From Neoconidiobolus thromboides FSU 785 (taxonomy: Eukaryota > Entomophthoromycota > Entomophthoromycetes > Entomophthorales > Neoconidiobolaceae), in the NCBI GenBank assembly GCA_025603075.1, contig MU626271.1, positions 1 through 64,000 on the forward strand: DNA of 64,000 nucleotides, read 5' to 3'. A program made the translations under genes and the position numbers. Under the pieces are notes generated by a model. That model searched no databases and had not been told where the DNA came from. It saw nothing but the letters and a program-made list of their open reading frames with translations. This document shows, in pieces, positions 1 through 12,113 of this stretch. Positions within the stretch are counted from its first letter, which is position 1; the number at the start of each line of letters is the position of its first letter.

Positions 1-446
1 ATACCGGTATCAAGTACATAAACATCTACTCCTTGACCAGTTTCAGAAACATATCTATATTCACCTTTAACAGCATCAGTATATTTTTTAGCAGATGAAA
101 TACGAGTTAAACCCCATGGAGCATCAGATTGTAAAGCATTGGCGCTGTACTTTTCGTCTTGGAAAATTTCCTTAACTTCAGGTTGAGTTTTAATCCAATT
201 TTGTAATTCTTGAGAAAAATCACCAGAATAACCGCTAAAAACAGCATCATACTTGTGGTTAATTACATTTTGTGGGGCAATACGAGAATTTCCATTCAAT
301 TCTTGAATCTTTGCGCCAAGGTTAGCATAATGGGTTTCGCTTGGTGGAGCTAAACGAGAGTTATTTTCCTTAAATTGAACGATATAGCGTTCGGCACTAA
401 TAGCAGAGAGTAAAGTAGAGGCGATTAATAAAAGATTAAATTGCAT
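1..446 (-). CDS. Secreted subtilisin-like serine protease (proteinase K family), 5' part only
   Basis: The reading frame opens at an ATG at 446 and runs without a stop or intron to the window edge (about 148 codons), so the 3' part is missing. Residues 1-18 form a signal peptide (start MQFNLLLIASTLLSAISA). Residues about 19-95 resemble the inhibitor I9 propeptide, beginning ERYIVQFK. The mature S8 domain then starts, and the last residues before the edge, DVYVLDTG, carry the catalytic aspartate block of the proteinase K group. The catalytic His and Ser lie outside the window. The family degrades extracellular protein; in saprobic and insect-pathogenic fungi such enzymes are secreted and often multi-copy. 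The family call is firm; substrate and role are inference. Confidence 0.93.
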   Translation of the reverse strand, partial: MQFNLLLIASTLLSAISAERYIVQFKENNSRLAPPSETHYANLGAKIQELNGNSRIAPQNVINHKYDAVFSGYSGDFSQELQNWIKTQPEVKEIFQDEKYSANALQSDAPWGLTRISSAKKYTDAVKGEYRYVSETGQGVDVYVLDTG

Positions 447-2176
447 ATTGACTGATAAATTTCAATTTGGTGTGTTTCATTTTGAAGAAAAAGTGCCCGT
501 TTATATACTATTTCCTTTGATACATAATTTGATAAGTATGTTGGAATGTTAACACTTATTTGCCAACAAATTTGTATAAAATAAGGTGATCTATATTTAG
601 CAAATTTGGATCTAGTATTTTCTAATTTTTTCAACTTTTACGTGAATCAAGTGATTGTTGCATCTTCTTTCGAAAAAATAATGCGAGCATGACCACTTTT
701 TTCTGCAATGACCTTTTTTAAAAAAAACAAGGTTATCTAATAACTCTACTTTAATACCACATTAGTTAATTATAATGTGACCTCAAAGTTAATTTAGCAA
801 AATAAATAGTAAATTGTATAAAATTTAGTAAAATAGCTAAATTTTGTATAATGGCGCTTATTAATAATATATAGTTCTTTTAATGACGAAATAGTTTAAT
901 ATAATTATCAACTATTCCTTATACAATACTTTAAAAGAATCTATACCGGAATCACTTTTTCCTTCAAGTATTCTAATATTTATTATAGAAAACAAAATTT
1001 AAAAGATACCAGTTAAAGACTGAAGCAAGAAAAACATTCCCACGCCAATATAATAAGCGATCCTTACATCTGCAATTTATACAATAAATACTGTATTTTT
1101 ATGATTGGATCAAATAATATGAACATGAATATATAATACTTAATTAAGAGTAATGATCAATTAATACTTTAAAAAATAACCATTGTGCGCTAGTATTTAA
1201 TAAAAGAAATGACAAAAAATGTGACCTATTAAATAGAAAATATCCTCATAACTCAATACAAACTGATGTTATATTTTATGAGATTAACTGTATTATTTGG
1301 CAGTTAAACATTGCTATTGTTATTTTATAAATCAAGATTTTTTAAAGAACATCTTTTTAAATAAAATATAGCGTCATGTGTAAAGAGTTATTTGTAATAT
1401 TTACAGAAATAAATTTTACATCAGATGTTTTAAAATATCTTTGATTGCGCACTAAGATATTGCAATGCAAATAAAACAAAGTAAAATAGTGAAATGTGAA
1501 CAATTAGTACATTTATAAAACCAAAAAAAGCAATTAATGTATAATCATTAATCACTTTCTATATGCTAAAATTTTATTATATGAATCCTATATAATATTA
1601 ATATTTATAATAAACTTATTTCATTATTTATTTAAAATGCTTTATCAATATTGTATAAACTTTAGCATTACAAATTATAAAGTTTCTAATGTGAATTTAG
1701 TATTATTTTAATATTTTATCAAATGCTCCTGACTGAAGTGCATCATATTCTGCTCGTAAAATGTAAAATAAAACCTTCTTAGTAAAGTACTTTAATAAAC
1801 AAGCCAGTTAGTTAAATTGCTGGTAAAATTTAGCTAAAATAAAATTTAAACTATAATAAATAATTTATTTATAAAGTACTACATGTATAGATAGTAATTG
1901 GTCTAGGTAAATAAATATTGTGTTTACTTATCTGACATATTCAATATTAGTATAATAAACTAATCTATGTTCAAGATTCAAGGATAAAGTTGAAACCTAA
2001 TTATACCAATTACATGTAAAAACTAACATCCTTTAATTTATTAAATTATTGTATATAAGGTTCCGCTAGATAAAAATCGCCACAATAATAATACCAACAG
2101 TAACTAATGTTATCGTACATAATAAATCTAATCATTAACTATCATTATAGAGGACAAGCTTTTAATAGGAAACAAA

Positions 2177-2276
2177 TGGGGATGTATTTTTGTGTTTAAG
2201 AATTTTACTAACAATCTTTCTACTTAAATAGCGTTTAAAAAATGGAAAAGTAATAAAATCAAAAAAAACATCCCCA
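2177..2276 (+). repeat. ~100-bp MITE-like element, copy 1
   Basis: It starts TGGGGATGTATTTTTG and ends AAAAACATCCCCA, a near-perfect terminal inverted repeat. Internally it has the family core: TTTACTAAC, then AAATAGCG, then the TGGAAAA arm. It is the most complete copy in the window and encodes nothing. Confidence 0.85.
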
Positions 2277-3376
2277 AATATTAAAACTTATAACACTTGA
2301 TCTTTTTTATTAAAAAATCTTGAAGAAGTCGAAGGCTCTCAAGTATGTTATTTTTTGGAGGTAGGAGTACTTTTAGCAATTTAAGATTGTTGATATAAAA
2401 TCAGTGAGTGTAACTTTTATGTAAATTGATGGCACTACCAATATTAACAAAATAATCAAAAACTGAGCTAATTTTAACGGTAGAAGTAGCTCTTAGATTA
2501 TAAAGTTTTAATTCTTTTGCATTATATTCTAACAAACTATATGTATCTATTCTAGAGCTTTTGTGTTATTTATATTTTAATATTTTCGAGTCTCAATTAT
2601 TTTTTTAAACTATTTTAAAAACATAGCGTTTTATTGTTATTGACTTTATTTCACAATATTATTTAAAAAACTGTTTATTTTTTATGTTAAATAAGAGATG
2701 TATAAAAAAACTAATAACACAGATTTTCTAAAAATTTCACTAAAATTTGTAATAATAAAAACTCAATGGATGATTGTAAGGTATCTGTGTCTGGCTAATT
2801 AATATGCTCTTTTAATAATAGATTTGACTGTTACCCATTATTAAATTAATATTTAAGTAATAATAGTTAGCATTTATATAAAACTTTCTATGGTTGTTAT
2901 CATACTATATTGTATTGTTTCAAATTTGCATAAATTGCATTGAATATAAAATGGGCAAATAATTTCTGTTACATAAAATTGGGTTACTTTATTTTATTTA
3001 ACATTATACAAGAATATCACGTTTGATACCTCAATGTAGATAAAGGTGATTACAAAATATGCTCAAAAACATCAATGTGTTTTAATGTGATGTAATAATA
3101 AGAGGAAACATGAGTGCATATAGGATAGGTTATTATAATCATTCTAACATCAGCTACATATAAAGTACATCTAGAGTACGAAATAATTAGGAAGGTGAGT
3201 ATAAAACAAATAACTAGGGTTATATGAAGGATTATGGGAGTAAAAATGTGGAAATTGAATTATGCATGAATTAACCTTAATAGTTTAATGTGAAATATTA
3301 TTAATTTTAAAACTTTTCCCAATATTTCGCAATTTTAAGCCAGAAATAAAGAAAATATTTAAAATAGCATTGTAAT

Positions 3377-3427
3377 CAAATTACAGCTACTGCAGCTATA
3401 TCGCGATATAGTTTGCGGTAATTTTTG
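3377..3427. repeat. Imperfect palindrome with a perfect 16-bp core
   Basis: The core 3396-3411 reads CTATATCGCGATATAG and is a perfect palindrome. Outside it AATTACAGC (left) pairs with GCGGTAATT (right). It could form a hairpin or bind a dimeric protein. It is not part of the ~100-bp element family and its function is unknown. Confidence 0.5.
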
Positions 3428-4099
3428 GAGCTAATTATAAGCATTTTTGGATTTTCTAATACTTAATCCTTAGATTTTAGCCAGATTTTATTAAGCTTTC
3501 CTTCTTAAACAAATAGTTAACTGTGTCGCAATAGAACTACAGTAGCTGTACTAATGATCGAATTTTTATTTCAAATCTAAGACACTAAATATAAAATTCA
3601 TGTAATTTATTCAAATATTGATGAGTTTAGACTAATTAAATAATGTTATTTATTTATTTTCAAATACAATTTTAAGCCCATTGTTGCTTTTTAATGTTAA
3701 GAATAAATTGAGTTGTAATAATATAATTTTGTCCTGTTATGGCTCGATTAAAATATAAAATCCTCTTGTTTTTAGTCATAAAGTAAGAGACAATGATCAC
3801 TTTTTATTAACATTTTGTATACAGTTAAAATATCTTGTTTATTTTAGGCTAATTGAAATATATTTTTTAACGAAAATATTTAAAAATAAATTTTCGTTGA
3901 ACATAATTTAGTTCAAATTTTTCCTAACTTTCAAAACAATATATACATAAATATATATTAAATAATTTATTCTATTACAAAGAAATGAATATTTATTTTT
4001 TGTTTTAATAAATAGTAACAATAGATGATTGTTTGGTCTAAGGAAAGTTATATACATTTTAGAAGGGAGTATATTAAAAAAGAAGGTAAAAATTATTAA

Positions 4100-4711
4100 T
4101 TAATGGATGGTAAATCGGCTAGATTTTTTCTTAAAATCTTTCAAGCGTACATCATCTTTAGCAATCTTGGGAGTAAGTGTGATTCTTAAAGTAGGCTTAC
4201 TTTCTTTTTCATTTAAAAACCCATTTAATAGTACTTCGTCAAAATTGTTATTTTCTTTAATCTTTAACTTCCCAATTTCCAATTCTAACGCTGATTCAAT
4301 ACTATTCCTTCTACTTGTCGTTTTTTCACAAAAATCAACATCTCTTTTCTTTTTGGAAAATCTAAATGAGAATGCTCTAGGCCATAAATTTATCCCACTC
4401 TTATCACCAAAGTTACTCCTACTACTTACGCTTGATAAAGTAATTTCGCTTGCCAATGAAGTTACAGATTGATTATGAGTAGTAGTATTCACTGGACTTT
4501 CTTCTTTTAACATATCCAGTAATGATAAACTGTCATCAAAATCATCGTCCTCTTCTTCGTTAATTTTTTTTATAAAGTCGAATCTTTGTTTTTCTAATGG
4601 TAGGCCAATAGTTGATTTTGGACGAGCTCCTTTATTTTTATTTAAATAGTGGATATCTTCAACTTTAATATCTTTGATAAATAAACTTTTCCTTCTTGAA
4701 GAGTTCGACAT
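4100..4711 (-). CDS. Hypothetical Ser/Lys-rich protein, 203 aa
   Basis: A single uninterrupted 203-codon frame opens with ATG at 4711 and closes with TAA. I do not recognise a family. It starts MSNSSRRKSLF, has an acidic stretch (EEEDDDFDD) near residues 52-60, several basic/serine phosphorylation-like sites (RRKS, TSRRNS), and a basic C-terminus (FKKKSSRF). No signal peptide, membrane segment or zinc motif is visible, so it looks like an intracellular, largely disordered protein. In such AT-rich DNA a frame of this length with mixed composition is unlikely by chance, which is the main support. It stands alone in a gene-poor stretch. It may be one exon of a longer gene, though I see no clear partner exon. 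Confidence 0.6.
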   Translation of the reverse strand: MSNSSRRKSLFIKDIKVEDIHYLNKNKGARPKSTIGLPLEKQRFDFIKKINEEEDDDFDDSLSLLDMLKEESPVNTTTHNQSVTSLASEITLSSVSSRSNFGDKSGINLWPRAFSFRFSKKKRDVDFCEKTTSRRNSIESALELEIGKLKIKENNNFDEVLLNGFLNEKESKPTLRITLTPKIAKDDVRLKDFKKKSSRFTIH

Positions 4712-7286
4712 TCTTTAAAAAATAGCCATGAATTTATTTTTATCTTATTTATATACTCTTCTTTTTATCCACACATTGTTATATTCATTAACCATGAGCT
4801 TATAACATGATTTATTTGGAATAAAGCATCAAGTTTTACTTGGCTTTAATTCAGTCTTGATTGGCTGATACCGTTAATAATGAAAATTTGAAGTCATGCA
4901 TAAATTTATATTAAATTTTTGCTGAAAAAACAACACAAATTTCCTAAATTTAACAAGTGAGGCTAAAAAAATTACAAAAAAAAAGATTATTGGAAATTTT
5001 AAAAACTCAAGTTTGGTGGCAAATTAAAGGATAAAAAGGGGAATTATTTACAAATATTCTCATCTTTTAGCCTATTAAAGTAGCTATTATATAAAATAAT
5101 AATAATATATTATTGTTATATATTATTGTTATACTATTGTTGCATGCCAGATTACTTCACTTTGTTTTCTTAATGGCACCCATCTTCTATCAATGGTCCT
5201 TTATTAAATGCCTTCATAGTTATTTCGCTAATTTTACTAAAATTCAATAATATAAATACACACTATTTAGTGTTATTTATCACCCTTACCTACAGTTTAA
5301 AGTAGATGATGTCAAGTAAAAAAATTATCCCAAATTTACAGAAGAATTTTATTTTTGCCTCCGCTTATCCCTTTAATTAGAGGTTTTTAATTTTGTTATT
5401 TTAACTTTGTAATTTTTTTAGTAATTTGTAATTTATTTGAATCATTATTCAGCTAAATGAAGCCCTGATTCGACTATAAGTTTATACGAATAATTATTAA
5501 TTGAATAACTAGTGTTAAAATTACCATGAAAAAGTTAACTATTAATACATTTAAAAATAAATTTTATAAAGTAACGGGCAATAATTTTTGTTTCACATAA
5601 AAATAGATTAGCCTAGCTTCAAATCAGCTACAATTTATTTACCACCTATTTAGTTTCATAGTTTAAAATTTAATTTACCCCATTTTTACTTAGCTCGTTT
5701 TAGCTTTTATTCGCAACTATTGAATCTTTTATACAAAAATTCCTTATCATTTGCATCCTTATTTATTGTATCTGCCCTGATATTTACCCATATAATGTAG
5801 TATGATAAAAATTTACGTATATTGTTCCTTACTCGTATTGTTTTCGAAATAATACTTAAAGCGACACCCAAGATGGTTTGTTGAAAAATCAACTAGCAGA
5901 TTTAAGAAGGTATAAATATACTTTTTATTATTTTATTTCAAATTGTAGCTGTGAATTGGGATTGAATTATTGTTTTTATAAAAGTTCGTCTTAATAAATG
6001 TCATTAAATAATAATAGTTAAACAAGTATACTATAGCTTCCAATAGATTTCTAATAAAGTTTCATCTAGGAAATACTTCAATTCTAAATTATCTAGTTTC
6101 AAAGATAATACTTAGCTTTTGTAATAGTAATTATTTATGTTTAAAGATTTTAAAAATATCAAACGGAATAAATAAAATAACGGTATTATATGGGTGATAA
6201 AATAAAACTCATCCAAAGATCCAAAGATAACGTAAATATATTCATTGTCAGATATAAAATAAAAATTTAATATTTGGGGATATATTTTTATGTTTAAGAG
6301 TTTTACTAACAAATTTTCCACTTAAATAGCGCTTAAAAAATGGAAAAAATAACGAAGTCAAAAAAACACTGCCATTTCCTAGTTTAATAACTAATCTATA
6401 AGTGAAATTCTAAAAAGTGAAAATTTATGATTAAAAATTGACTGATAGAAGCTAATACTGCAATATATAACAAATTCATTTATTAAGTGATTAATTAAAT
6501 ATAGCATTAATACAAAAATCAAGAATCATTTATAGTATAATTTAATTCATGAATATATAAAATGTAAATTCTAAACACTTTTGATTAGGATTTCAGTTGA
6601 ATTAAATGCTATGAACGCATTTTACTTATAACTACTGAAACACTCATAGAAAATTTTGTAGGAGCTGAAGATTCCTAAGTGTTTTGTTATTATGGAAAAA
6701 GTTTAAATTGATAGATTGACTTATAAAACTATATAGGAGGGATTATTGAAAACATTAATGAGTGTGAAACTTTAGGGATAAAGGGCATTATAATTATACT
6801 TTGTTATGTTAGAACTTTCCAGAAAAGCTGGTATGAAATATACATCTAATACAAACATAAAATACAATGACTATAAATTGATCATTAATTTAGGGTGCTT
6901 CAATAGGAAAACGATTAACACTAACGTTTTATCCCAACTCTCAATAATTACTACTATCATAAAAATGTGACAATAAATCTTTTTACATGAATGCTAAGTT
7001 TCAGCCTTTTTTAAGTTTATTGATTACAAATGGTCTTCAGCTTTCTGAGTAAAATTTAGCCAGATGATTTATTAAAATAACGATAAATCAAAATAATAAC
7101 AAAGGGAATTTTGTATATTAGCAATGACAATGAATAGAAGTCGTCTAGTAATAATACTAAATCAAATCAAAACGTTAAATTCAAAAGCATTACAAATAAA
7201 TAGAATAAAATTATGATTTTTTAACTAAAATAAAGCAGTAAAAATAACATCTTAATGGTAGATGTTTTTAAGATAAAGTTCCACTT
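4712..7286. other. Gene-poor AT-rich intergenic region
   Basis: The stretch contains one element copy at 6275-6374 and an (AT/AAT)-rich patch near 5097-5135. No gene with coherent exons was found. The short frames at 5707-5892 and 6112-6321 look like chance frames; the second runs through the repeat. Confidence 0.6.
6275..6374 (+). repeat. ~100-bp MITE-like element, copy 2
   Basis: It starts TGGGGATATATTTTTA and ends AAAAAACACTGCCA. The internal core TTTACTAAC ... AAATAGCGCTTAAA ... TGGAAAAA is intact. The terminal repeats have a few mismatches. Confidence 0.8.
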
Positions 7287-7851
7287 CTAATTTCTTTGAT
7301 AAGCCGGAGGCGAATTAGTGGCATGTTGATAATTTGGAGGGGGTAAAATATGAGTAGTTAATTCTATACTTTGTTCGCCAATTCTTTCATTCCAGGCAAA
7401 TTCCTCTACCAATTTTTTGTTCAACCTAATGAATGTTTGAGTATCTTTTATTGATACAAGGAAGTAAATAAAGTACTATAAGAAGATTAATAAAATTATA
7501 AAAAAATATGAAGTGAGTTACATATGTTTGGTGGCCTAATAAGAGTAAAAACAAGATAAATATAGAAGCAAAATTAATAAAGAAATATAAAGATGAAGGA
7601 TCAAAAATGTATAGTGCAATAGAAAAAACAACAAAATAAAGTGATGAAAGTAGTAATAACCTTACAGTATAGGTTATTATTAACACTTTCCGTAATTGTA
7701 GCTTGGAACTATCATCTCCCTGAATCATTGTTTTTGTTATTACAAAAGTAATTTCCGTACTTGCTATATAATTGGATTTTAACTTTATGCTAATATTTGA
7801 TTCTTGGGGATTTGATCCTAATGGTGGCGAAAGTTCAGTTGGCATTATCAT
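7287..7851 (-). CDS. Small membrane protein with two C-terminal PPxY motifs
   Basis: Proposed exons are 7522-7851 and 7287-7403 (330 + 117 nt, in frame), giving about 148 residues. The intron GTAACT...GTAGAG is my best join; a donor at GTACTT further down would also keep frame. The start is the ATG at 7851 or 7845 (MIMPTELSPP). The first exon has about 70 mostly hydrophilic residues, then at least two membrane segments (around YFVVFSIALYIF and FILFLLLLG). The second exon has WNERIGEQS and ends with PPPNY and SPPAY, two PPxY motifs. PPxY motifs are the known ligands of WW domains such as those of Nedd4/Rsp5 ubiquitin ligases, so an adaptor-like role is possible but is inference. The family is not recognised. 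Confidence 0.5.
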
Positions 7852-8227
7852 GATTCGATTGATAAATATAACAAAATATTTAGGAAGCAAAAAAATTTGT
7901 ATTTTTTTAATATAATGATTACACAATCTAATTTTATACTGCTTTTTTATTGGATAGTAAAGTAAAATTGGTTTTCTTTATTTCTTGGCTCAAAACAGGA
8001 AATGAAAAATATTAGAACATTAATTGAAGACGCTTTTGGGAGGGCTCTCATGAAATTAAATTATTCGAAATCAGAAGTTTAATTCACCAAGAAAGTCTTT
8101 TGCTTTAGCAGTATATGTTTATTTAAACCAGTTTTTTAACAATAAGATCTTTGACATCGTTTTGTTACTTTAATTCACTATTAAATAGACAAATTTCGCT
8201 TAAAATGTATTCAATGTAAAATACATC

Positions 8228-8318
8228 AGGGTGTTTTTTGACTTCACTTTTTTCATTTTTAAGCATTATTTGAGTGGAAAATTTGTTAGTAAAATTCTTA
8301 AACACAAAAATATACCCA
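8228..8318 (-). repeat. ~100-bp MITE-like element, copy 3 (reverse)
   Basis: Reverse orientation: it begins AGGGTGTTTTTTGACTTC and ends AAAAATATACCCA. The core is present on the minus strand (GAGTGGAAAATTTGTTAGTA on the plus strand). Confidence 0.8.
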
Positions 8319-9599
8319 CATTCATATTCACCTTTATTTAAAACCGTTGTAGTTGAATATTTAAAATAACAAGAAATTGTTATTAATTTATAGAAGATAT
8401 TATTAATGATAGAAAGATAGTAAATTGTTCATCACATTCTTCAATAATAATATTGATCATAATAAAATAAACATGATTGAGCATCGGATAATGGATTGAG
8501 TAAGTAATATTTTAACTTCAATGACCATATATATTAGTTACGAATCTTAGCATTATACGACAGCATAATATATCTTCATTAAAGCTACTTAAAATATATT
8601 TACCACAACTATCAAAGCTACAAAGGTTATTAGTTTTTACTTATTTGAGCTGATTTAGATAATACACATCATTAAAGGAATTCATTTTTGATTTAGGCAA
8701 TAAGAACAGTGAGGAACTTATAAGATTGAAATGAGAGTGAGAAACAGGAACTGTTTCAAATTTTTGTCTGATCTTTATAAGAAGTGAATATTCATGTAAC
8801 TTATATTCGACCTTTCTAAACTTATTTTAATCAAAGGCTTACTTTAATTGGATATAGTTCTTTTAACAACAAATAGTCTACTGCTTTTAAAAGCTTTTAA
8901 GATATAACAATAAGTAATCTCATATTGCTATCGAATATAGCTGCAATATAAGATATATTTAGATTTGGTGAACTAAATATCGAATAAATTAATTGGAGTA
9001 ACAACAATATGACTATTGATTGAAAGGCTAGTTAGCTTTAAAAAACATTCATTGTTTATAGCGTTACTCCCCAATTTTATTTTGTTAAGCTCTAGATACT
9101 TCAAACTAGATATCCAGCAAATTCTACATCATTTATTTAACAACTTCGACTCTTCTAAATTAGGCATATAATTAATTTATTTTTAATGAAGTAATTTTAT
9201 ATATGCATATATTGTCAATGCTGAAATGTCTCAAATGTTTAATTTAAACAGTTTCGGTATATTTTATATACTAAGTTAGCTTTATTAATTGATGCCTTTG
9301 ATGGAATAACGTAGTTTATTCTGTTTAAAAGCTATCATCAATTGAGTAAATTTCCTGTCTAAATATAACATTAAATATGATAGGTCTGTGTAAATAATGG
9401 TAATAAAAATTAAAAACTACTAATTGATTTTACTATGCTTAGATGCTTGACTTTACTTATTTGCTATTGGATGACTATATATATACATTAAAGTTTGGCT
9501 TTTTGTTTATCGAAAACTTGAGTTTTTTAAATGCACTTATCCTTGAACAAAAACAGTGAATCTATTTTGAAAACAAGAAAGTTTAGTTCAATTCAGCAA

Positions 9600-9770
9600 A
9601 AGAATAGAATTTGAGGACGTCCGGGAGAAATTTAAGGAAGTCAAGATCGATATTCCTTTATAGGGCTTGAAAGCGAGGACAAGCAAGTGGTTCCTTTCTC
9701 TTTTAATAAGAGACATCCACTTTAAGAAGAGGACTAAGTGGGGTCTGGAGAAAATTTTCAATTTTAAGGC
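9600..9770 (+). other. Less AT-rich patch, possible remnant of a coding sequence
   Basis: This patch is visibly richer in G and C than its surroundings. On the plus strand it reads as two open stretches (including FEDVREKFKEVKIDIPL) separated by a TAG. I cannot assign a family. It may be a gene relic or chance. Confidence 0.25.
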
Positions 9771-10036
9771 AAAAATAAATATTTTTTGTATTAAATTTTT
9801 GTATTAATCTTAATCTTTTTAATAACAATAATTAAATCGCTATTTATACTTTTGGTAGTCATACCTTAATAAAACCAGTATTGATATTTGATACTTTATA
9901 AAACAATAAGTTAATCAAAATAAATAAAATTGGAGTAGATAAAAAAGTGCCAATCAAATGATTAAATCGGCTAACTAAACTCAAATCTTAATTGAAAAAC
10001 AAATCAAGTTTAACCGTCCAAAATTAAAGGTTTGAA

Positions 10037-10219
10037 ATGGAAGAACAGAATAAGGAAAATAAAAATAAGGAAAAGAGGAGCAATGAAGTAATGTATTTAG
10101 ACAATGAATACAAATTCAGTGACGAAAAAGAAGATACTGAAGGCATTTCCGAACTTATTTATGTTTTAGAAACAACGAATTTGGAGAATAGATCCGATTT
10201 TATGCCATATATATCCTAA
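10037..10219 (+). CDS. Doubtful short acidic ORF, 60 aa
   Basis: An ATG-initiated frame with good mixed composition (start MEEQNKENKNKEK, end SDFMPYIS) and no recognised domain. It is highly charged and has no membrane segment. It could be a small gene, an unplaced exon, or chance. No in-frame continuation through a clear intron was found. Confidence 0.2.
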   Translation: MEEQNKENKNKEKRSNEVMYLDNEYKFSDEKEDTEGISELIYVLETTNLENRSDFMPYIS

Positions 10220-10400
10220 CTACCAAGCTCATCTACTAGGTTAAATGCTTAAAAGCGTAAAGGTAGAGTAGCTCGAAATTTTATCAAAACATAACTGAAA
10301 TGTATTTATGTATTTGTAGTTATTTCACAAATTAGATATCCCCTATTTTATATAATAAAAATAAGTTTTTTTATTATCATAAAACTAAATTTCATTTTAT

Positions 10401-11563
10401 TTATGATCTTAATGAATTATAATGCGCACCAAGTGAATAGTAATGTGTATGATAGCTAAATAATTAGAGTCAATCTTATTTTAGATTTAAACAAATACCT
10501 TAATAGTAGAGCATCATTAGTATTCTCACCCTCTGGTCCAATAGTAAGTGGAGCTTGGTTCGCCTGGTAAACTTTAATAGGAATCTTTAAACTTTTTGCA
10601 ATCGCAAGTATCTAAATAAATAAATAATATAGATAAAAACAAAAATAGCTGTTACTTCTAACTCGCCACCCCAAATAGCAGTCTTCTCAATATCACTACA
10701 ATATTTCGAGAATGTAACTAATAGATAATAAATTAAATGCAAAAAAAAGTGATAAAATTACTTTCAAGGTCTTCATCTGTGAATGGGATATACGGTAAAA
10801 AGTCATCCTTATTTTCACGAATAAATTTAGCAGCTAACGACCTTAATTCTTTATAGTTATACTGTACATTTTTATTAAAAAAACTTTAGTAATTGATATA
10901 TATATTACTTGCTTATTGTGACGTAGTTCTAATTGATCAGAAATGGCATTGAAAAGGCAATGCCCATCAGGTTTGATTTGAGATACTTTCAATCCTAATG
11001 GTTGAATTATAGCCTCGATTTCCTCTTCCTCCTTAGCTTTTAAATCAGGCTGGTTAAGCGCCTCCTGTTCTGCTTCCTCGATTTGTTTTAAAAGCTCTGC
11101 TTCTTTACGTTCCTATTGTTTTTAGCTATAATATATTATAATTATAGGTCTTACTTTTCTTTCTTTTTGTCGATTTCGTTTTGGTTTTGTAATTTCTTTT
11201 TCATCCTCTTTATCTTCTACTCCGATTCCTTTTATTTCCTCTTCTTTTTCCTATTTAAATTAGTAAATAATTATACAATAAAAGGCCTCTAACCTGATTT
11301 ATTTCTACTTCATTTTTCTTTTCAGATTCTAAAAGCACTAAATTCAATTCATAAAATTCCTGCTCATGTTTAATTTCTAAATCTTTAATCAACAAATCGA
11401 CTTTATTTTGAATTGCTTTCTCTTGTTTCTTATCAATCTTCTTACTCTTTCCTTTTAATGGCTTTTTTAATTGCTCAACTTTTTTACCTAATGCTTCTTT
11501 CTCTGCTTTGTGCTTTTTTTCCAATTCTTCTAAGCTTAATATTGTATGGTTGTTATCTTCCAT
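10401..11563 (-). CDS. OTU2: OTU-domain cysteine deubiquitinase (OTUD6B / yeast Otu2 type)
   Basis: Seven phase-checked exons: 11294-11563, 11155-11250, 10909-11112, 10762-10861, 10656-10717, 10499-10611 and 10401-10455. They sum to 900 nt, or 299 aa, close to OTUD6B and Otu2. The N-terminal third is a charged coiled coil (EELEKKHKAEKEALGKK). The OTU domain starts with KPDGHCLFNA, where Asp-Gly-x-Cys carries the nucleophile. It continues with ELRSLAAKF, then TAIWGGELE, then KVYQAN. The last exon ends GAHYNSL, supplying the catalytic His. The family cleaves ubiquitin chains and is linked to ribosome-associated ubiquitin; the exact substrate cannot be read from sequence. Neighbour: the acyl-CoA oxidase gene lies 550 bases upstream on the same strand. 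Confidence 0.95.
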
Positions 11564-12113
11564 GCTGGTATTAAAATTAAAGAAAGTTGTTCGTATTTTT
11601 GCTGCCCTTTATAACTATTCGCAATTTTAAGATAAAACATTTTTATGTATTGAGATATAACTTTAGAGAATTCAATATCATCATTAATAAATTGATAAAA
11701 ATTTAACCATCATATCAAAAAATATTATTTTTCAAGTGTTTATTATTGTATTTAGTAAAGACTTTCCAGCTAAAAAGCCAAGGACAGTCTTATTTCAAAA
11801 AATTACGCCAACAAAATCATCTTGATGTCGATTCTATGAGTTTAGAAAACTCAGGAGAATAGATCTCCTTGGCCCTTTTTAAAGTCAAATACTGCAAGTC
11901 GATTAGATATTTATGCTGCCGCGCCTCTTTATACTAATTTTGAAATTGTGGGTTTATAGCTATTACTACCTTTAAACTGTCTATGTATTTCCACTATCCA
12001 AATATTTAGTAACTAAGTCAAATATTATAGACGTTATTTTAGCCTCAACTCTTCAAATTTACAATTAATCATTAATTCTAATTCTAACAATATTTATACA
12101 TTTATTTAACTTT
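11564..12113. other. Intergenic, with a less AT-rich patch
   Basis: Between the OTU gene start and the acyl-CoA oxidase stop. Around 11770-11890 the plus strand has an open stretch containing QQNHLDVDSMSLENSGE, followed by a stop. I recognise no family; it may be a relic or an unrelated frame. Confidence 0.4.

Larger units (their letters stand above)
447..4099. other. Gene-poor AT-rich intergenic region
   Basis: No frame here has both convincing coding content and splice logic. Upstream of the protease ATG, short frames are random. The stretch holds one copy of the ~100-bp inverted-repeat element (2177-2276) and an imperfect palindrome near 3377-3427. I see nothing else I can support. Confidence 0.6.
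7852..10400. other. Gene-poor AT-rich intergenic region
   Basis: The stretch holds one element copy in reverse orientation (8228-8318), a less AT-rich patch at 9600-9770, and one doubtful 60-codon frame at 10037-10219. Nothing else is supported. Confidence 0.55.

Noticed and set aside
4107-4472. 121-codon plus-strand frame
   Set aside because: Antisense shadow of the hypothetical gene at 4100-4711, which has a better composition.
6112-6321. 69-codon minus-strand frame
   Set aside because: Its start region lies in a MITE-like copy and it is rich in Phe/Ile/Tyr as expected of random AT-rich DNA.
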